Below are positions 54,347 through 63,937 of a DNA stretch of 64,000 bases, piece by piece. The translations under genes and the position numbers were made by a program. Where the stretch lies: positions 217,494 to 281,493 of the forward strand of contig NZ_BLRL01000005.1 in the NCBI RefSeq assembly GCF_015082335.1, in the 5' to 3' direction. This stretch comes from Moritella sp. F3. Lineage in GTDB: Bacteria > Pseudomonadota > Gammaproteobacteria > Enterobacterales > Moritellaceae. The first letter of the stretch is position 1, and each line of letters opens with the position of its first letter. The notes under the pieces are model-generated. The model ran no database searches and was not told the origin of the DNA. It saw only the letters and a program-made list of their open reading frames with translations.

Positions 54347-54988
54347 TTATTCTTCAGGGTAGATTTTATCTTTGAACTCACACAGATCTTCAATTATGCA
54401 AGAACCACAACGCGGCTTACGGGCGATACAGGTATAACGACCGTGTAAGATCAACCAATGATGTACATCTACTTTAAACTCAGCTGGAATTACTTTAAGT
54501 AACTTTTCTTCTACTTGGTCTACGTTTTTACCCATCGCCAGTTTAGTACGATTCGATACTCGGAAAATGTGTGTATCAACAGCAATTGTAGGCCAACCAA
54601 ATGCGGTATTTAATACCACATTTGCAGTTTTACGACCGACGCCTGGCAGTTCAACTAAGTCTTCAAGACTTTCGGGAACCACACTGTTGTGTTTCTCTAT
54701 TAATATCTGGCAGGCTTTAATAACGTTATTGGCTTTCGAGTTGTATAAGCCAATGGTCTTAATATAGGTCTTTAGCCCTTCAACACCTAAATCAAAGATA
54801 GCCTGAGGTGTGTTAGCGACTGGAAATAGTTTATCCGTGGCTTTATTGACACTCACATCGGTTGCTTGCGCCGACAGTGTTACAGCTACAAGTAACTCAA
54901 ATGCTGAAGAGAAGTTTAACTCAGTTTCAGGATGGGGGTTATTATCACGCAGACGCTCTAAAATGATGCGGCGTTTATCTTTGTTCAT
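54347..54988 (-). CDS. nth: Endonuclease III
   Basis: 213 residues. HhH-GPD glycosylase/lyase with LPGVGRKTANVVLNTAFG (catalytic Lys) and PTIAVDTHIFRVSNR (catalytic Asp), plus the C-terminal [4Fe-4S] loop CIARKPRCGSCIIEDLC. It removes oxidised pyrimidines and nicks at the abasic site. It follows rnfE as in E. coli (rsxABCDGE-nth), so it is probably co-transcribed. Confidence 0.96.
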   Translation of the reverse strand: MNKDKRRIILERLRDNNPHPETELNFSSAFELLVAVTLSAQATDVSVNKATDKLFPVANTPQAIFDLGVEGLKTYIKTIGLYNSKANNVIKACQILIEKHNSVVPESLEDLVELPGVGRKTANVVLNTAFGWPTIAVDTHIFRVSNRTKLAMGKNVDQVEEKLLKVIPAEFKVDVHHWLILHGRYTCIARKPRCGSCIIEDLCEFKDKIYPEE

Positions 54989-55079
54989 GCCTTTATCCTA
55001 TAAAAAGGCCATGCTGATCGTAAATCAACATGGCTTAAGTAAGTAGTCTTAATTATCGGTTATGGTAACGGATTAATAG

Positions 55080-55793
55080 TTAATTAGTCGTTGATTCGGT
55101 TGCTGTTGTGGATTCAGCATCATCACTTATTTCAACAATAGGCTGCGCTTTACGACGTTTATCCAATTGGTCGTCAATTACATGTTTGAATGCCATCAAA
55201 AAGCCCATGCCAATGAATGCGCCTGGTGCTAAGATCGCCAATAAGAAGCTGGTATCGGCATGGAAAACTTCAATGCGTAATGCACTTGCCCAATCACCTA
55301 ATAGCAAGTCCATCCCGTCAAATAAGGTACCTTGACCGAGCACTTCACGGATTGCACCTAATACGATCAACACACTAGCAAAACCCAGTCCCATAAAGAA
55401 GCCGTCAGCAGCAGAAGGTAATACTTTATTGCGTGATGCGAATGCTTCAGCACGACCAATAATAATACAGTTGGTTACAATCAACGGAATGAAAATACCA
55501 AGGGATTGATATAATTCATAAACGTAGGCATTCATTAATAACTGTACCGTTGTTACAAATGAAGCAATGATCATCACGAAAATGGGAATACGTATCTCTT
55601 TCGGTACGTATTCACGTATTAGTGAAATAGTAATGTTGGATGCCACAAGTACTAATAAGGTTGCGATGCCTAAGCCCATAGCATTGGTAACGGTTGCTGT
55701 TACAGCAAGTAGGGGACATAGTCCTAATACTTGTACTAAGCCAGGATTATTTTTCCATAATCCTTGGTAGATAATATCGCGATATTGGCTCAT
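55080..55793 (-). CDS. rnfE: Rnf complex membrane subunit RnfE
   Basis: 237 residues, six membrane spans, homologous to RnfA/NqrD-E. Motifs: [20 protein letters not shown] at the N-terminus (the Cys near residue 26 is an iron-sulphur ligand shared with RnfA in this family) and [20 protein letters not shown] mid-protein. It overlaps rnfG by four bases. The C-terminal tail is hydrophilic (Ser/Thr-rich). Last rnf gene, before nth. Confidence 0.95.
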   Translation of the reverse strand: MSQYRDIIYQGLWKNNPGLVQVLGLCPLLAVTATVTNAMGLGIATLLVLVASNITISLIREYVPKEIRIPIFVMIIASFVTTVQLLMNAYVYELYQSLGIFIPLIVTNCIIIGRAEAFASRNKVLPSAADGFFMGLGFASVLIVLGAIREVLGQGTLFDGMDLLLGDWASALRIEVFHADTSFLLAILAPGAFIGMGFLMAFKHVIDDQLDKRRKAQPIVEISDDAESTTATESTTN

Positions 55794-56425
55794 GATTTAC
55801 TCCAACAAGAAGGCGCGCTGTTTAAATTAGAAAACTGTTCTGACTGATAAAATGTAAGGATATTTTTCACTGAACCTACCACCGCTCTAGGTGTAATTGT
55901 AGCACCAGTGAACGAATCAAAGTCACCGCCATCTTTCGTTACAGCCCAAGTATGCGCATTTTCTTTGGTTAAGGTTTGATCAACAAAATCATCTAGCCAA
56001 TTAGACTTTCGGTATTCAACTTTGTCACCTAATCCGGGAGTTTCATTGTGACCAAGAATACGTACACCGGTTACTTTACCTATGGTATCTATACCGACAA
56101 CAAGCTTAATATTACCGCTATAGCCCTTGGGTGCAATACCTTCGATAGCATAACCGACGAGTTCATTATTCTTGGTTGCAGTGAAGATACGTTGTGGTTC
56201 TGAAGAGCCTAACAGTGCTTCATTTGTCATTAATTTACAGCTTTGAAATATATTGTTGTCATGGGCATCTTCAGGTAATAATTGATTAATAATTTTCAAA
56301 AGCTGAGTTTGTTCTTGCTCTGCAATACGATCTTTTGTGACAGCATTGGTGATGGCTACAACAGAGGTACAAGCTAAGGCGAATATGGCCAGGATCGCAC
56401 CATTTTTTCTCATTGATACTAACAT
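55790..56425 (-). CDS. rnfG: Rnf complex flavoprotein subunit RnfG
   Basis: 211 residues. One N-terminal membrane anchor ([18 protein letters not shown]) and a periplasmic FMN-binding domain with the attachment motif [15 protein letters not shown], in which the last Thr is the covalent FMN site supplied by ApbE. E. coli RsxG starts and ends alike. It overlaps rnfE by four bases and follows rnfD by nine. Confidence 0.95.
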   Translation of the reverse strand: MLVSMRKNGAILAIFALACTSVVAITNAVTKDRIAEQEQTQLLKIINQLLPEDAHDNNIFQSCKLMTNEALLGSSEPQRIFTATKNNELVGYAIEGIAPKGYSGNIKLVVGIDTIGKVTGVRILGHNETPGLGDKVEYRKSNWLDDFVDQTLTKENAHTWAVTKDGGDFDSFTGATITPRAVVGSVKNILTFYQSEQFSNLNSAPSCWSKS

Positions 56426-56434
56426 GGTGATCTC

Positions 56435-57484
56435 CTATTTATGACCGTATACACGGGGTTGAGTATAATAATCAATTAATGGCACACACATGTTGGCGAG
56501 TAAGACTGCAAACGCCATTGCGTCAGGGTAACCGCCCCAAGTTCGGATAATATAGATTAATGCGCCGATTAATGCGCCGTATATAAGGCGGCCTCTTGGT
56601 GTTGTAGATGCTGATACTGGATCCGTTGCAATAAAGAATGCACCTAACATAGTTGCCCCTGAGAACAGGTGGAATATTGGCGAACCAACAGAATCTGGTT
56701 CCCACAGGTAACCGATGAAACTAATGGCAAACAAGCCACCTAACAAGCCAACTGGGATGTACCAGAGGATCGCGCGTTTACTCATTAAATACACGCCGCC
56801 AGCAAGAAAGGCTAAGTTAATCCATTCCCAACCTAAACCTGATAACCAACTAAATTGATCTTTGGTTTGTATTTCTGCAACGGTATGACCCATTGCCAGA
56901 CCTGTTTTTAAAGTATCAAGCGGGGTTGCCATCGTGATGCCATCAATGTTTTGCATCAGTTGATGTGCAGTATGTCCGTCGAGGGTCACGCCAGCAAAGA
57001 TAACGTTGAATACATCCCATAATGATAATTCATAGCCTGTAATTTCACTTACTGGTGGCCAGGTGGTCATTTGCAGTGGGAATGATACAAGCAGCATCAC
57101 ATAAGCGACCATCGCAGGATTAAAAATATTTTGACCTAATCCACCATAAAGGTGTTTGGCAATACCGATCGCAAAGACTGCACCCATGATACTTATCCAC
57201 CAAGGGGCGAAACCAGGAATTGAGATACCGATTAATAGACCGGTTAATAAAGCACTGTTATCTTGTACTCGACTGAGTATGGGTTGTTTACGTAATTTCA
57301 GGATCACAGCTTCAGTCACGATGGCTGCAAAACAAGCCAGGACGATATGAATCAGATTACCGGCACCAAAAAAATACCACTGTGCGGCAATGCCTGGAAT
57401 TGTAGCTAAAATAACGGTACGCATCAGTTTACTGGTGCTGCTACCACTGTGATTATGGGGAGAGCTTGCTAATCTAAATGCCAT
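56435..57484 (-). CDS. rnfD: Rnf complex flavoprotein membrane subunit RnfD
   Basis: 349 residues from the ATG at 57484, one base after the rnfC stop; this gives the family N-terminus MAFRLASSPHNHSGSS, while an upstream GTG would add five residues. About nine to ten membrane spans. The covalent FMN site is probably the Thr in GITMATPLDTLK. NIFNPAMVAYVMLLVSFP and ATDPVSASTTPRGRLIYG are typical. RnfD is part of the ion-pumping path. Confidence 0.94.
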   Translation of the reverse strand: MAFRLASSPHNHSGSSTSKLMRTVILATIPGIAAQWYFFGAGNLIHIVLACFAAIVTEAVILKLRKQPILSRVQDNSALLTGLLIGISIPGFAPWWISIMGAVFAIGIAKHLYGGLGQNIFNPAMVAYVMLLVSFPLQMTTWPPVSEITGYELSLWDVFNVIFAGVTLDGHTAHQLMQNIDGITMATPLDTLKTGLAMGHTVAEIQTKDQFSWLSGLGWEWINLAFLAGGVYLMSKRAILWYIPVGLLGGLFAISFIGYLWEPDSVGSPIFHLFSGATMLGAFFIATDPVSASTTPRGRLIYGALIGALIYIIRTWGGYPDAMAFAVLLANMCVPLIDYYTQPRVYGHK

Positions 57485-57485
57485 G

Positions 57486-60155
57486 TTATTTGTCACCAAG
57501 TTGGGCTAGTTTTTTTGCTTTCGCTTTTGCTATCGCCGCGGCAATAGCTGCTTTTTTCTTATCAACAGGTTCGGTTGTTTGAACTGTGTCACTTGCATCA
57601 TTTATTTCTACAGATACAGGGTTATCAGCTGTTGTCACTGTGTTTGCTTGAGCAGCAAGCTTTTTCGCTTTGGCACGGGCGATTGCAGCAGCAACGGCAG
57701 CTTTCTTGGCATCAACTGCAGGCGCTGGTGATTCAGGTTCATCAGCCGTTGTTGTCACTGTATTTTCTTGAGCGGCCAGTTTCTTTGCTTTGGCACGGGC
57801 GACGGCAGCAGCAATGGCAGCTTTCTTGGCATCAACTGCAGGCGCTGGTGATTCAGGTTCATCAGCCATTGTTGCCACTGTATTTTCTTGAGCGGCCAGT
57901 TTCTTTGCTTTCGCACGGGCGACGGCAGCAGCAACGGCAGCTTTCTTGGTATCAACAGCAGGCGCTGGTGATTCAGGTTCATCAGGCGTTGCTGTCACTG
58001 TGTTTGCCTGGGCAGCCAGTTTTTTCGCTTTGGCACGGGCGATTGCAGCAGCAACGGCAGCTTTCTTGGCATCAACATCAGGCGCAGGTGATTCAGGTTC
58101 ATCAGCCGTTGTTACAGCTGTGTTTGCCTGAGCAGCTAGTTTTTTCGCTTTCGCACGGGCGATTGCAGCAGCAACGGCGGCTTTCTTGGTATCAACAGCA
58201 GGCGCTAGTGATTCTGGTTCATCAGCCGTTGTTGTTACTGTATTTTCTTGAGCAACCAGTTTTTTCGCTTTCGCACGGGCGATTGCAGCAGCAACAGCGG
58301 CTTTCTTCCCATCAACAGATGGCGCTATAGTTGATTCGGCCGCTTTTTTGGCCTTCGCGCGAGCAATAGCATCAGCAACCGCCGCTTTTTTAGCTTCAAT
58401 TGCTGGACTTGTCGTGACCGCAGTTGGTTGTGCACTTTCAGCTTCACGTTTTGCTTTCGCTGCGGCTTTTCTCGCTTTACGCTCAGCAATTACAGCTGCA
58501 TTGTCTGGAACAGCAGTACCTGAGTCATTTGAAGTGGCGGCTTTCTTCGCTTTAGCACGTGCAATTGCATCTGCAACAGCAGAACCTTTACTTGCTTGGC
58601 CATCGGCTTGCTCGGCAGCTTTGGCTTTTTGGATACGTTCCATTGCCGCTTTAACGGGATCTTCACCTGTTGTAGCTTTAGCTGTGGCACGACGTTTTTC
58701 AGCAGCGTCTTTTTGGCGTTGTTCGCGTTGTGCTTTCTCTAAGGCTAAGCGTTCGTTACGTTTTTCAAAACGTTCTTTGGCAATGGCTGCAGCAGCAAGT
58801 TCAGCATCGCTTTCGCGGACCTCAACTTTAGCAATACGATATTGATGCACAAGCGGGATCTGGCTTGGGCAAACATAACTGCATGCGCCACATTCAATGC
58901 AGTCCATCAGGTTGTAATCTGCTAACTTTTTAACGTCTTTAGCTTGGCTGTACCAATGTAATTGTTGTGGTAATAGATCAACAGGGCAGGCTTCGGCGCA
59001 TTCACCACAGCGAATACAAGCATCGGCATCTCTGACTTGTGGGATCTCATCTTTAATTGGCGTTAAAATGCAGTTACCAGTTTTGGTTAATGAAAATTGT
59101 GCGTGCGGCAAGGTGAAGCCCATCATCGGGCCACCATAAATAATGGCCGCCGCTTTTTTTTCATTACATTCAAATTCGTTAAGCAGTGCTTTAATCGGTG
59201 TGCCAATCAAAGCTTGTACATTACGTGGCTGTGGAAAGGCTTTACCTGTTAACGTCACGATACGGCTTAATAGTGGCTGACGATCAATAATCGCTTGTTT
59301 AACCGCATAAACGGTACCGACGTTTTGCATCACGATGCCAGATTGTGCTGGGATCTGACCTTTGCTGATTTCTTTACCGGTTAACATTTTAATGAGCTGT
59401 TTTTCACCGCCATTCGGGTATTTTGTCGGTACTTTATGCACGACAATGTCATCGTTTAGCTTAAGCTTGCTGATCGCGCTTTCTAACGCTTGTGCTGCAT
59501 CAGGTTTATTATCTTCAATACCAATAACACAAAGTGCAGGGTTGATCATGTGACGTAATATTTCAATACCTTGAATAATATCGTCAGCACGTTCACGCAT
59601 CAATACATCATCAGAAGTAATGTAAGGTTCACACTCTGCTGCATTGATTAATAAGAATTCGATCGGTTGTCGGTCGCTTAATTTAACGGCTGTGGGGAAA
59701 CCTGCACCACCCATACCAGCAACGCCTGATTGGCTAATATGTTGCTGTAATTCTGCCGTTGATAACTGTTTATAATCTAACGCTTGTTGCGCAGGTATTG
59801 CATCATCTAATTGATCACAAACAAGCTTGATCGCAATTTCAGGTGTTGCTGATGGGTGAGTACTTGGGTACTGGGCTATATGTTCGATTACGCCTGATGT
59901 AGGGGCATGAACTGGCACCGTCATAAATGAATCTGACGCTGTTAGTGGCTGACCTTTTAGAACGCGATCGCCGACTGCGACTATGATTTTACCGCTTTGG
60001 CCAATATGTTGCTTAACAGGGATAATAAGGTGTTCAGGAATACTTGCTGTAGTAATCGCTAAGCTTGTAGATTGCGTTTTGTTTTCTTGTGGATGTACAC
60101 CACCAAGATAGCGCCACAGTTTACCATTTTTGATTTGTTCGATTAATGACATCAT
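57486..60155 (-). CDS. rnfC: Rnf complex iron-sulphur/NADH-binding subunit RnfC
   Basis: 889 residues, long even for the family (E. coli RsxC 740). Core (about 1-450): GGVHPQENKTQS, Gly-rich FMN/NADH region GVAGMGGAGFPTAVK, and two [4Fe-4S] motifs CIRCGECAEACPVDLLP and CIECGACSYVCPSQIP. A Lys/Arg/Glu/Ala-rich coiled coil (about 455-560) leads to tandem 40-residue repeats to the end. A second ATG (60152) has better spacing from AGGT. RnfC accepts or donates electrons with NADH at the cytosolic face. Confidence 0.95.
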   Translation of the reverse strand: MMSLIEQIKNGKLWRYLGGVHPQENKTQSTSLAITTASIPEHLIIPVKQHIGQSGKIIVAVGDRVLKGQPLTASDSFMTVPVHAPTSGVIEHIAQYPSTHPSATPEIAIKLVCDQLDDAIPAQQALDYKQLSTAELQQHISQSGVAGMGGAGFPTAVKLSDRQPIEFLLINAAECEPYITSDDVLMRERADDIIQGIEILRHMINPALCVIGIEDNKPDAAQALESAISKLKLNDDIVVHKVPTKYPNGGEKQLIKMLTGKEISKGQIPAQSGIVMQNVGTVYAVKQAIIDRQPLLSRIVTLTGKAFPQPRNVQALIGTPIKALLNEFECNEKKAAAIIYGGPMMGFTLPHAQFSLTKTGNCILTPIKDEIPQVRDADACIRCGECAEACPVDLLPQQLHWYSQAKDVKKLADYNLMDCIECGACSYVCPSQIPLVHQYRIAKVEVRESDAELAAAAIAKERFEKRNERLALEKAQREQRQKDAAEKRRATAKATTGEDPVKAAMERIQKAKAAEQADGQASKGSAVADAIARAKAKKAATSNDSGTAVPDNAAVIAERKARKAAAKAKREAESAQPTAVTTSPAIEAKKAAVADAIARAKAKKAAESTIAPSVDGKKAAVAAAIARAKAKKLVAQENTVTTTADEPESLAPAVDTKKAAVAAAIARAKAKKLAAQANTAVTTADEPESPAPDVDAKKAAVAAAIARAKAKKLAAQANTVTATPDEPESPAPAVDTKKAAVAAAVARAKAKKLAAQENTVATMADEPESPAPAVDAKKAAIAAAVARAKAKKLAAQENTVTTTADEPESPAPAVDAKKAAVAAAIARAKAKKLAAQANTVTTADNPVSVEINDASDTVQTTEPVDKKKAAIAAAIAKAKAKKLAQLGDK
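57610..58330 (-). repeat. 120-bp coding tandem repeats in rnfC
   Basis: About six near-identical 120-base units, each encoding a helix KKAAVAAAIARAKAKKLAAQ and a spacer with DEPESPAPAVDA. The period is exactly 120 (the same word recurs at 57721, 57841, 57961, 58081 and 58201). Unit differences are mostly single bases, so recent expansion or gene conversion is likely. Confidence 0.93.
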
Positions 60156-60160
60156 GTGAC

Positions 60161-60709
60161 CTATTTAATATTGATTACTGGGATAGAATCTAGCTGCCAT
60201 TTCCAGGCAGTTTGTACTGGTTCCATCACGATACAATCGGTCGGACATGGTGCGACACATAATTTACAACCCGTACAAGCATCAACAATCACAGTGTGCA
60301 TTGCACGTGTTGCACCTGCAATTGCATCAACAGGGCAGGCTTGGATACATTTAGTGCAACCAATGCAGTCTTCTTCAATAATACGAGCGACCAGTTTAAT
60401 ACTGGCGTCGTGTTCTTGCTCTGCGATTGGTTTAACTTCAACGCCCATAATATCGGCAAGCTTTTCAACGGTATCAGCGCCACCAGGCACACATAAATTT
60501 ACTTCTTCACCGTTAGCAACCGCTTCAGCATAGGGTTTGCAACCAGGGTAGCCACATTGGCCACATTGTGTTTGTGGTAACTCTGCATCGATCTGTTCAA
60601 CGACAGGGTTACCTTCAATTTTGAAACGAATAGCAGCCCAGCCGAGGCCCAGCCCAAACAAAGCGGCGAGAATAACAAGGGTAATAATTGCAATCAGAAT
60701 AGTAGTCAT
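60161..60709 (-). CDS. rnfB: Rnf complex iron-sulphur subunit RnfB
   Basis: 182 residues from the ATG at 60709 (a TTG nine bases earlier is in frame). N-terminal membrane anchor, then a four-Cys cluster motif ([19 protein letters not shown] with the fourth Cys in LCVPGG), then two [4Fe-4S] ferredoxin motifs [16 protein letters not shown] and [16 protein letters not shown]. It relays electrons from ferredoxin. It lies 12 bases after rnfA and five before rnfC. Confidence 0.95.
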   Translation of the reverse strand: MTTILIAIITLVILAALFGLGLGWAAIRFKIEGNPVVEQIDAELPQTQCGQCGYPGCKPYAEAVANGEEVNLCVPGGADTVEKLADIMGVEVKPIAEQEHDASIKLVARIIEEDCIGCTKCIQACPVDAIAGATRAMHTVIVDACTGCKLCVAPCPTDCIVMEPVQTAWKWQLDSIPVINIK

Positions 60710-60721
60710 AGTTATCAATAG

Positions 60722-61303
60722 TTAAAGTTTAACCAAGCCCGTGAAGCCCATGAACGCAAGTGACATAAGACCTGCAGTGATCATAGCGATTGAAGTACCC
60801 TTAAAAGGGGCCGGGACGTTTGCAGCTGCGATACGCTCACGCATAGCAGCAAATAATATAAGCACTAATGAGAAACCGACTGCAGCACCAAAGCCATACA
60901 CAGCACTTTCGACAAAGTTATGTTTTTCATTAATGTTTAGTAATGCCACACCAAGTACAGCGCAGTTAGTCGTGATCAACGGTAAGAAAATACCTAACAA
61001 ACGATAAAGCGTAGGGCTGGTTTTATGCACTACCATTTCGGTAAATTGCACAACCACGGCGATCACTAGAATGAAACTGAGCGTTCGAAGATATTCTAAG
61101 CCGAGCGGCGTTAAAATATAAGTTTCGACGAGGTATGAAGACATTGCTGCGATGGTTAATACAAACGTTGTCGCAAACGACATACCTATTGCACTTTCTA
61201 ATTTACTAGAAACACCCATAAATGGGCATAGACCCAAAAATTTAACGAGCACAAAGTTGTTAACAAGCACAGTGCTTACAAGCAGTAAGAGATATTCGGT
61301 CAT
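60722..61303 (-). CDS. rnfA: Rnf complex membrane subunit RnfA
   Basis: 193 residues, six membrane spans, very similar to E. coli Rsx[21 protein letters not shown] contains the Cys implicated in an intramembrane iron-sulphur cluster with Rnf[20 protein letters not shown] is also conserved. First gene of rnfABCDGE-nth. The promoter should lie in the 138-base gap to the GGDEF-EAL gene. Confidence 0.96.
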   Translation of the reverse strand: MTEYLLLLVSTVLVNNFVLVKFLGLCPFMGVSSKLESAIGMSFATTFVLTIAAMSSYLVETYILTPLGLEYLRTLSFILVIAVVVQFTEMVVHKTSPTLYRLLGIFLPLITTNCAVLGVALLNINEKHNFVESAVYGFGAAVGFSLVLILFAAMRERIAAANVPAPFKGTSIAMITAGLMSLAFMGFTGLVKL

Positions 61304-61441
61304 GATGAAGTAATACAGTTACTATGGGAGGCTATATTATCGGGTATCTGTATCATTGTTACAATAGAAAAGTCGTAAATTGATAACGTAAAAAGGCTAA
61401 TAATCAATTAGTCTCCATACGTTATCTTGGGTTTCTAGGCT

Positions 61442-63307
61442 TTAACTGGCTATTTTACTGAGCGGGGCAGGTCTTGCAATGAGATAACCTTGAATTCCGT
61501 CGACGTGCATAGATTCAAGTAATTGTTTTTGTGCTAACTCTTCAACACCTTCTGCAATGACCTGGCAGCTCATGCGATGGGCGACATCGACAATCATGCG
61601 CAAAAATTGTTGGCTAGCATTATCGTCAGTAATTGATTTAATTAAGCCGCTGTCTATCTTAATATAATTTGGTTTCAGTTCTTTAAACAACTTGAATGAA
61701 CTAATGCCGTGACCAAACTTACTGATTGCAGACCGGCTACCGACACGACGTAGCATATCAATGACGCGTTTACTCGAGACGATATTTCGTTCTAATATGA
61801 CTTCATCTATTTCGAAAACAAGGTTGGCTGCAATATTAGGTTCACGTAACAACAGCCGCTCCAACCAGACGATAAATGCGCTACTTTGTACAGAATGCGA
61901 GGTTAAATTCACCCCCCAGTGACTATTACCATCCATTTGGGTGCGGCTATTACTGATAATATTTTCAATGATGAGTTGATCTAATTTGACGGTATAATCT
62001 AAGCGTTGTGCCATCGCAAATAAGGTGTGTGTAGGCAACATCGAATTATTACTACCAATAAAGCGGGTATATATCTCTTGATAGTTTTTCATATTGCGAT
62101 GAATTGGCTGCACCGGTTGGCTTAGTAGCATCAGACTACGCTTATTGATGATATCTTCTATCACATCCTGCCAGTAAGCTTGCCCTTGATTATCTTGCTG
62201 GCTATCTTGTTGTTGGAAAGCCCAATAATTTGGACCTTCAAGTTGCGCTTTGGCTAATGCCGTATCTGCACGAGCCAGTACTTGTTCGGGGTGATGGCCT
62301 GAATGAATGGTGGTTATGCCAATATAAGCGACATTTTCTAATTCATGCAGCGATTGATATTCGTCTAAGTTGGCTTTGATCTCTCGCGCTAATTTATGTG
62401 CGACTGCGGCCGTCATATTTGGAATTATAATCGCAAAATCAGGTCCGGAAACACGGTATAACTGGCTATCCGGATAGCGTTTAGTGCATTGCTTCAGCAT
62501 ATTGGATATATCTTTTAAATAACTATCCCCGAGTTGAAAGCCGCTGTGCTTATTGATATGCCCTAACGCAGACGCTCGCACTAACGCGAGGATGGCCGAC
62601 TGAGATTGTTTTTTCTCGGATAAAATATCCACAAGCTCACCACGAAAATAAAACCGATTGTATAAACCAGTTAAATTATCCATGTTGATTTGTTTTGATA
62701 GTGCTTCAATTTCATCGTGTTGGCTTTGTAATTCTTTATGATGCTCGGCTTTATGTTGAGCTAAAAGACGCGTTACAGCTGGAAATGATGGGTGCTTTGG
62801 TTTTGTGGTATTACCGATTTCAAGCAAAATGTTTTTTTCTAAACGTACGAATAATCGTTTAACTGAGGCTAGGCATAATAAGTAAGCGATCAAGAGTGAA
62901 ATAGTAAAAGTACTTAACAGTTGGATCACGACATTATCTTTTTCACTGAACCTTAACTTAAACTTATAACTAAATAAGTCAGTCGCCCCTGAAAAATTTT
63001 TCGCTAACTGCGGAAAGATAAGTTGGATTAGAGTGGGGTAGTTGAAATTGGATTTCCAACTTGAAGATATTGATTCTGTTTGAATGAATAGCTGGCTTAA
63101 CGCGAGGCTGTCTGTCAGTAATTTGGTATTATCATCAGTAATTGCATCAATCGTTATCTTTTGACTTAATGCATCATTAACCGCACTGCCTTGAACTGCC
63201 AATGATGAGTTTAATGAGTTATAGCTGAAACCTAATGCACTGAACATCATGCATAAGAAAACAAATGTGATAAAAAGATTGCAGCGAAAATAATCCGTCA
63301 TTTTCAT
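61442..63307 (-). CDS. Degenerate GGDEF-EAL membrane protein, possible LapD-like receptor
   Basis: 621 residues. TM1 at about 8-27, periplasmic part (about 28-120), TM2 near 128-148, then GGDEF (about 205-365) and EAL (about 385-615). The GGDEF site reads SGPDF in YRVSGPDFAII, so cyclase activity is unlikely. In the EAL domain the EAL triplet is EIY and the metal-binding Asp pair before FG is Ser-Lys (ISKFGHGISSFKLF), so phosphodiesterase activity is unlikely too, although AEGVEE and QGYLIARP remain. It may bind c-di-GMP and signal across the membrane as LapD does; the periplasmic part is not clearly LapD-type. Confidence 0.85.
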   Translation of the reverse strand: MKMTDYFRCNLFITFVFLCMMFSALGFSYNSLNSSLAVQGSAVNDALSQKITIDAITDDNTKLLTDSLALSQLFIQTESISSSWKSNFNYPTLIQLIFPQLAKNFSGATDLFSYKFKLRFSEKDNVVIQLLSTFTISLLIAYLLCLASVKRLFVRLEKNILLEIGNTTKPKHPSFPAVTRLLAQHKAEHHKELQSQHDEIEALSKQINMDNLTGLYNRFYFRGELVDILSEKKQSQSAILALVRASALGHINKHSGFQLGDSYLKDISNMLKQCTKRYPDSQLYRVSGPDFAIIIPNMTAAVAHKLAREIKANLDEYQSLHELENVAYIGITTIHSGHHPEQVLARADTALAKAQLEGPNYWAFQQQDSQQDNQGQAYWQDVIEDIINKRSLMLLSQPVQPIHRNMKNYQEIYTRFIGSNNSMLPTHTLFAMAQRLDYTVKLDQLIIENIISNSRTQMDGNSHWGVNLTSHSVQSSAFIVWLERLLLREPNIAANLVFEIDEVILERNIVSSKRVIDMLRRVGSRSAISKFGHGISSFKLFKELKPNYIKIDSGLIKSITDDNASQQFLRMIVDVAHRMSCQVIAEGVEELAQKQLLESMHVDGIQGYLIARPAPLSKIAS

Positions 63308-63430
63308 TATCCCTATAGTATTTTTTACATCCCTGTAGTGGCTAGGGTACCTTGTTTAGGTATATAAAAATACGTATAGGTGGAAAGGGATAGAGAATAT
63401 GAGATAGGGGACACTATTTTTATCGTAAAT

Positions 63431-63466
63431 GAAAAAAGACCCAGTTATGTACATAACTGGGTCTTC
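63431..63466 (-). terminator. Intrinsic terminator of the tRNA-Asn operon
   Basis: Perfect 15-base arms (63436-63450 and 63451-63465) followed on the minus strand by a T-run. It lies just after the last tRNA-Asn of the array. Confidence 0.9.
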
Positions 63467-63487
63467 GTTCTTTAATTAAAAAGAATT

Positions 63488-63563
63488 TGGCTCCCCTTGC
63501 TAGACTTGAACTAGCGACATATGGATTAACAGTCCACCGTTCTACCAACTGAACTAAAGGGGA
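63488..63563 (-). tRNA. tRNA-Asn (GTT), copy nearest the terminator
   Basis: 76 nt cloverleaf on the minus strand. The acceptor stem TCCCCTT pairs with AAGGGGA, with G discriminator and encoded CCA. Anticodon GTT is the complement of 63528-63530. The T-loop GTTCAAGTC is present. Confidence 0.97.
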
Positions 63564-63651
63564 ATAAATTGTGTGCTTCTGTTGAAGCTAATCTGTTGAA
63601 TAACACTTCATAGGTTATTTCAATATAGTCTTATTCTTGACTTAAACAAAT

Positions 63652-63727
63652 TGGCTCCCCTTGCTAGACTTGAACTAGCGACATATGGATTAACAGTCCA
63701 CCGTTCTACCAACTGAACTAAAGGGGA
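63652..63727 (-). tRNA. tRNA-Asn (GTT), second copy
   Basis: Identical in sequence to the copy at 63488 and separated from it by an 88-base spacer. Encoded CCA and anticodon GTT are both present. Confidence 0.97.
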
Positions 63728-63815
63728 ATAAATTGTGTGCTTCTGTTGAAGCTAATCTGTTGAATAACACTTCATAGGTTATTTCAATATAGTCTTATTC
63801 TTGACTTAAACAAAT

Positions 63816-63891
63816 TGGCTCCCCTTGCTAGACTTGAACTAGCGACATATGGATTAACAGTCCACCGTTCTACCAACTGAACTAAAGGGGA
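63816..63891 (-). tRNA. tRNA-Asn (GTT), third copy
   Basis: Identical in sequence to the two copies downstream. The 88-base spacer between it and the second copy is identical to the first spacer, so tRNA plus spacer is a 164-base tandem unit. Confidence 0.97.
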
Positions 63892-63937
63892 ATTATTCTT
63901 TTTATAAACAGCTATGTAATAAACCGTTTAGGTAATA

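Larger units (their letters stand above)
63488..63891 (-). repeat. 164-bp tandem repeat of tRNA-Asn units
   Basis: Starts at 63488, 63652 and 63816 with a period of 164, two full tRNA-plus-spacer units and a third tRNA. Perfect identity, including spacers, points to recent unequal crossing-over. Confidence 0.93.

Noticed and set aside
57575..58330. 251-codon frame on the plus strand opposite the rnfC repeats
   Set aside because: It is a translation of the same 120-bp repeats on the other strand, Leu/Gln-rich and without a ribosome binding site.
57610..58330. Regular repeats that could suggest a CRISPR array
   Set aside because: The repeats are in frame inside rnfC, 120 bases long with no unique spacers; no cas genes are present. 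The same applies to csgA (69 bp) and the tRNA array.
58348..58845. 165-codon plus-strand frame opposite rnfC
   Set aside because: Shadow of the Ala/Lys-rich coding strand; no family or start evidence.
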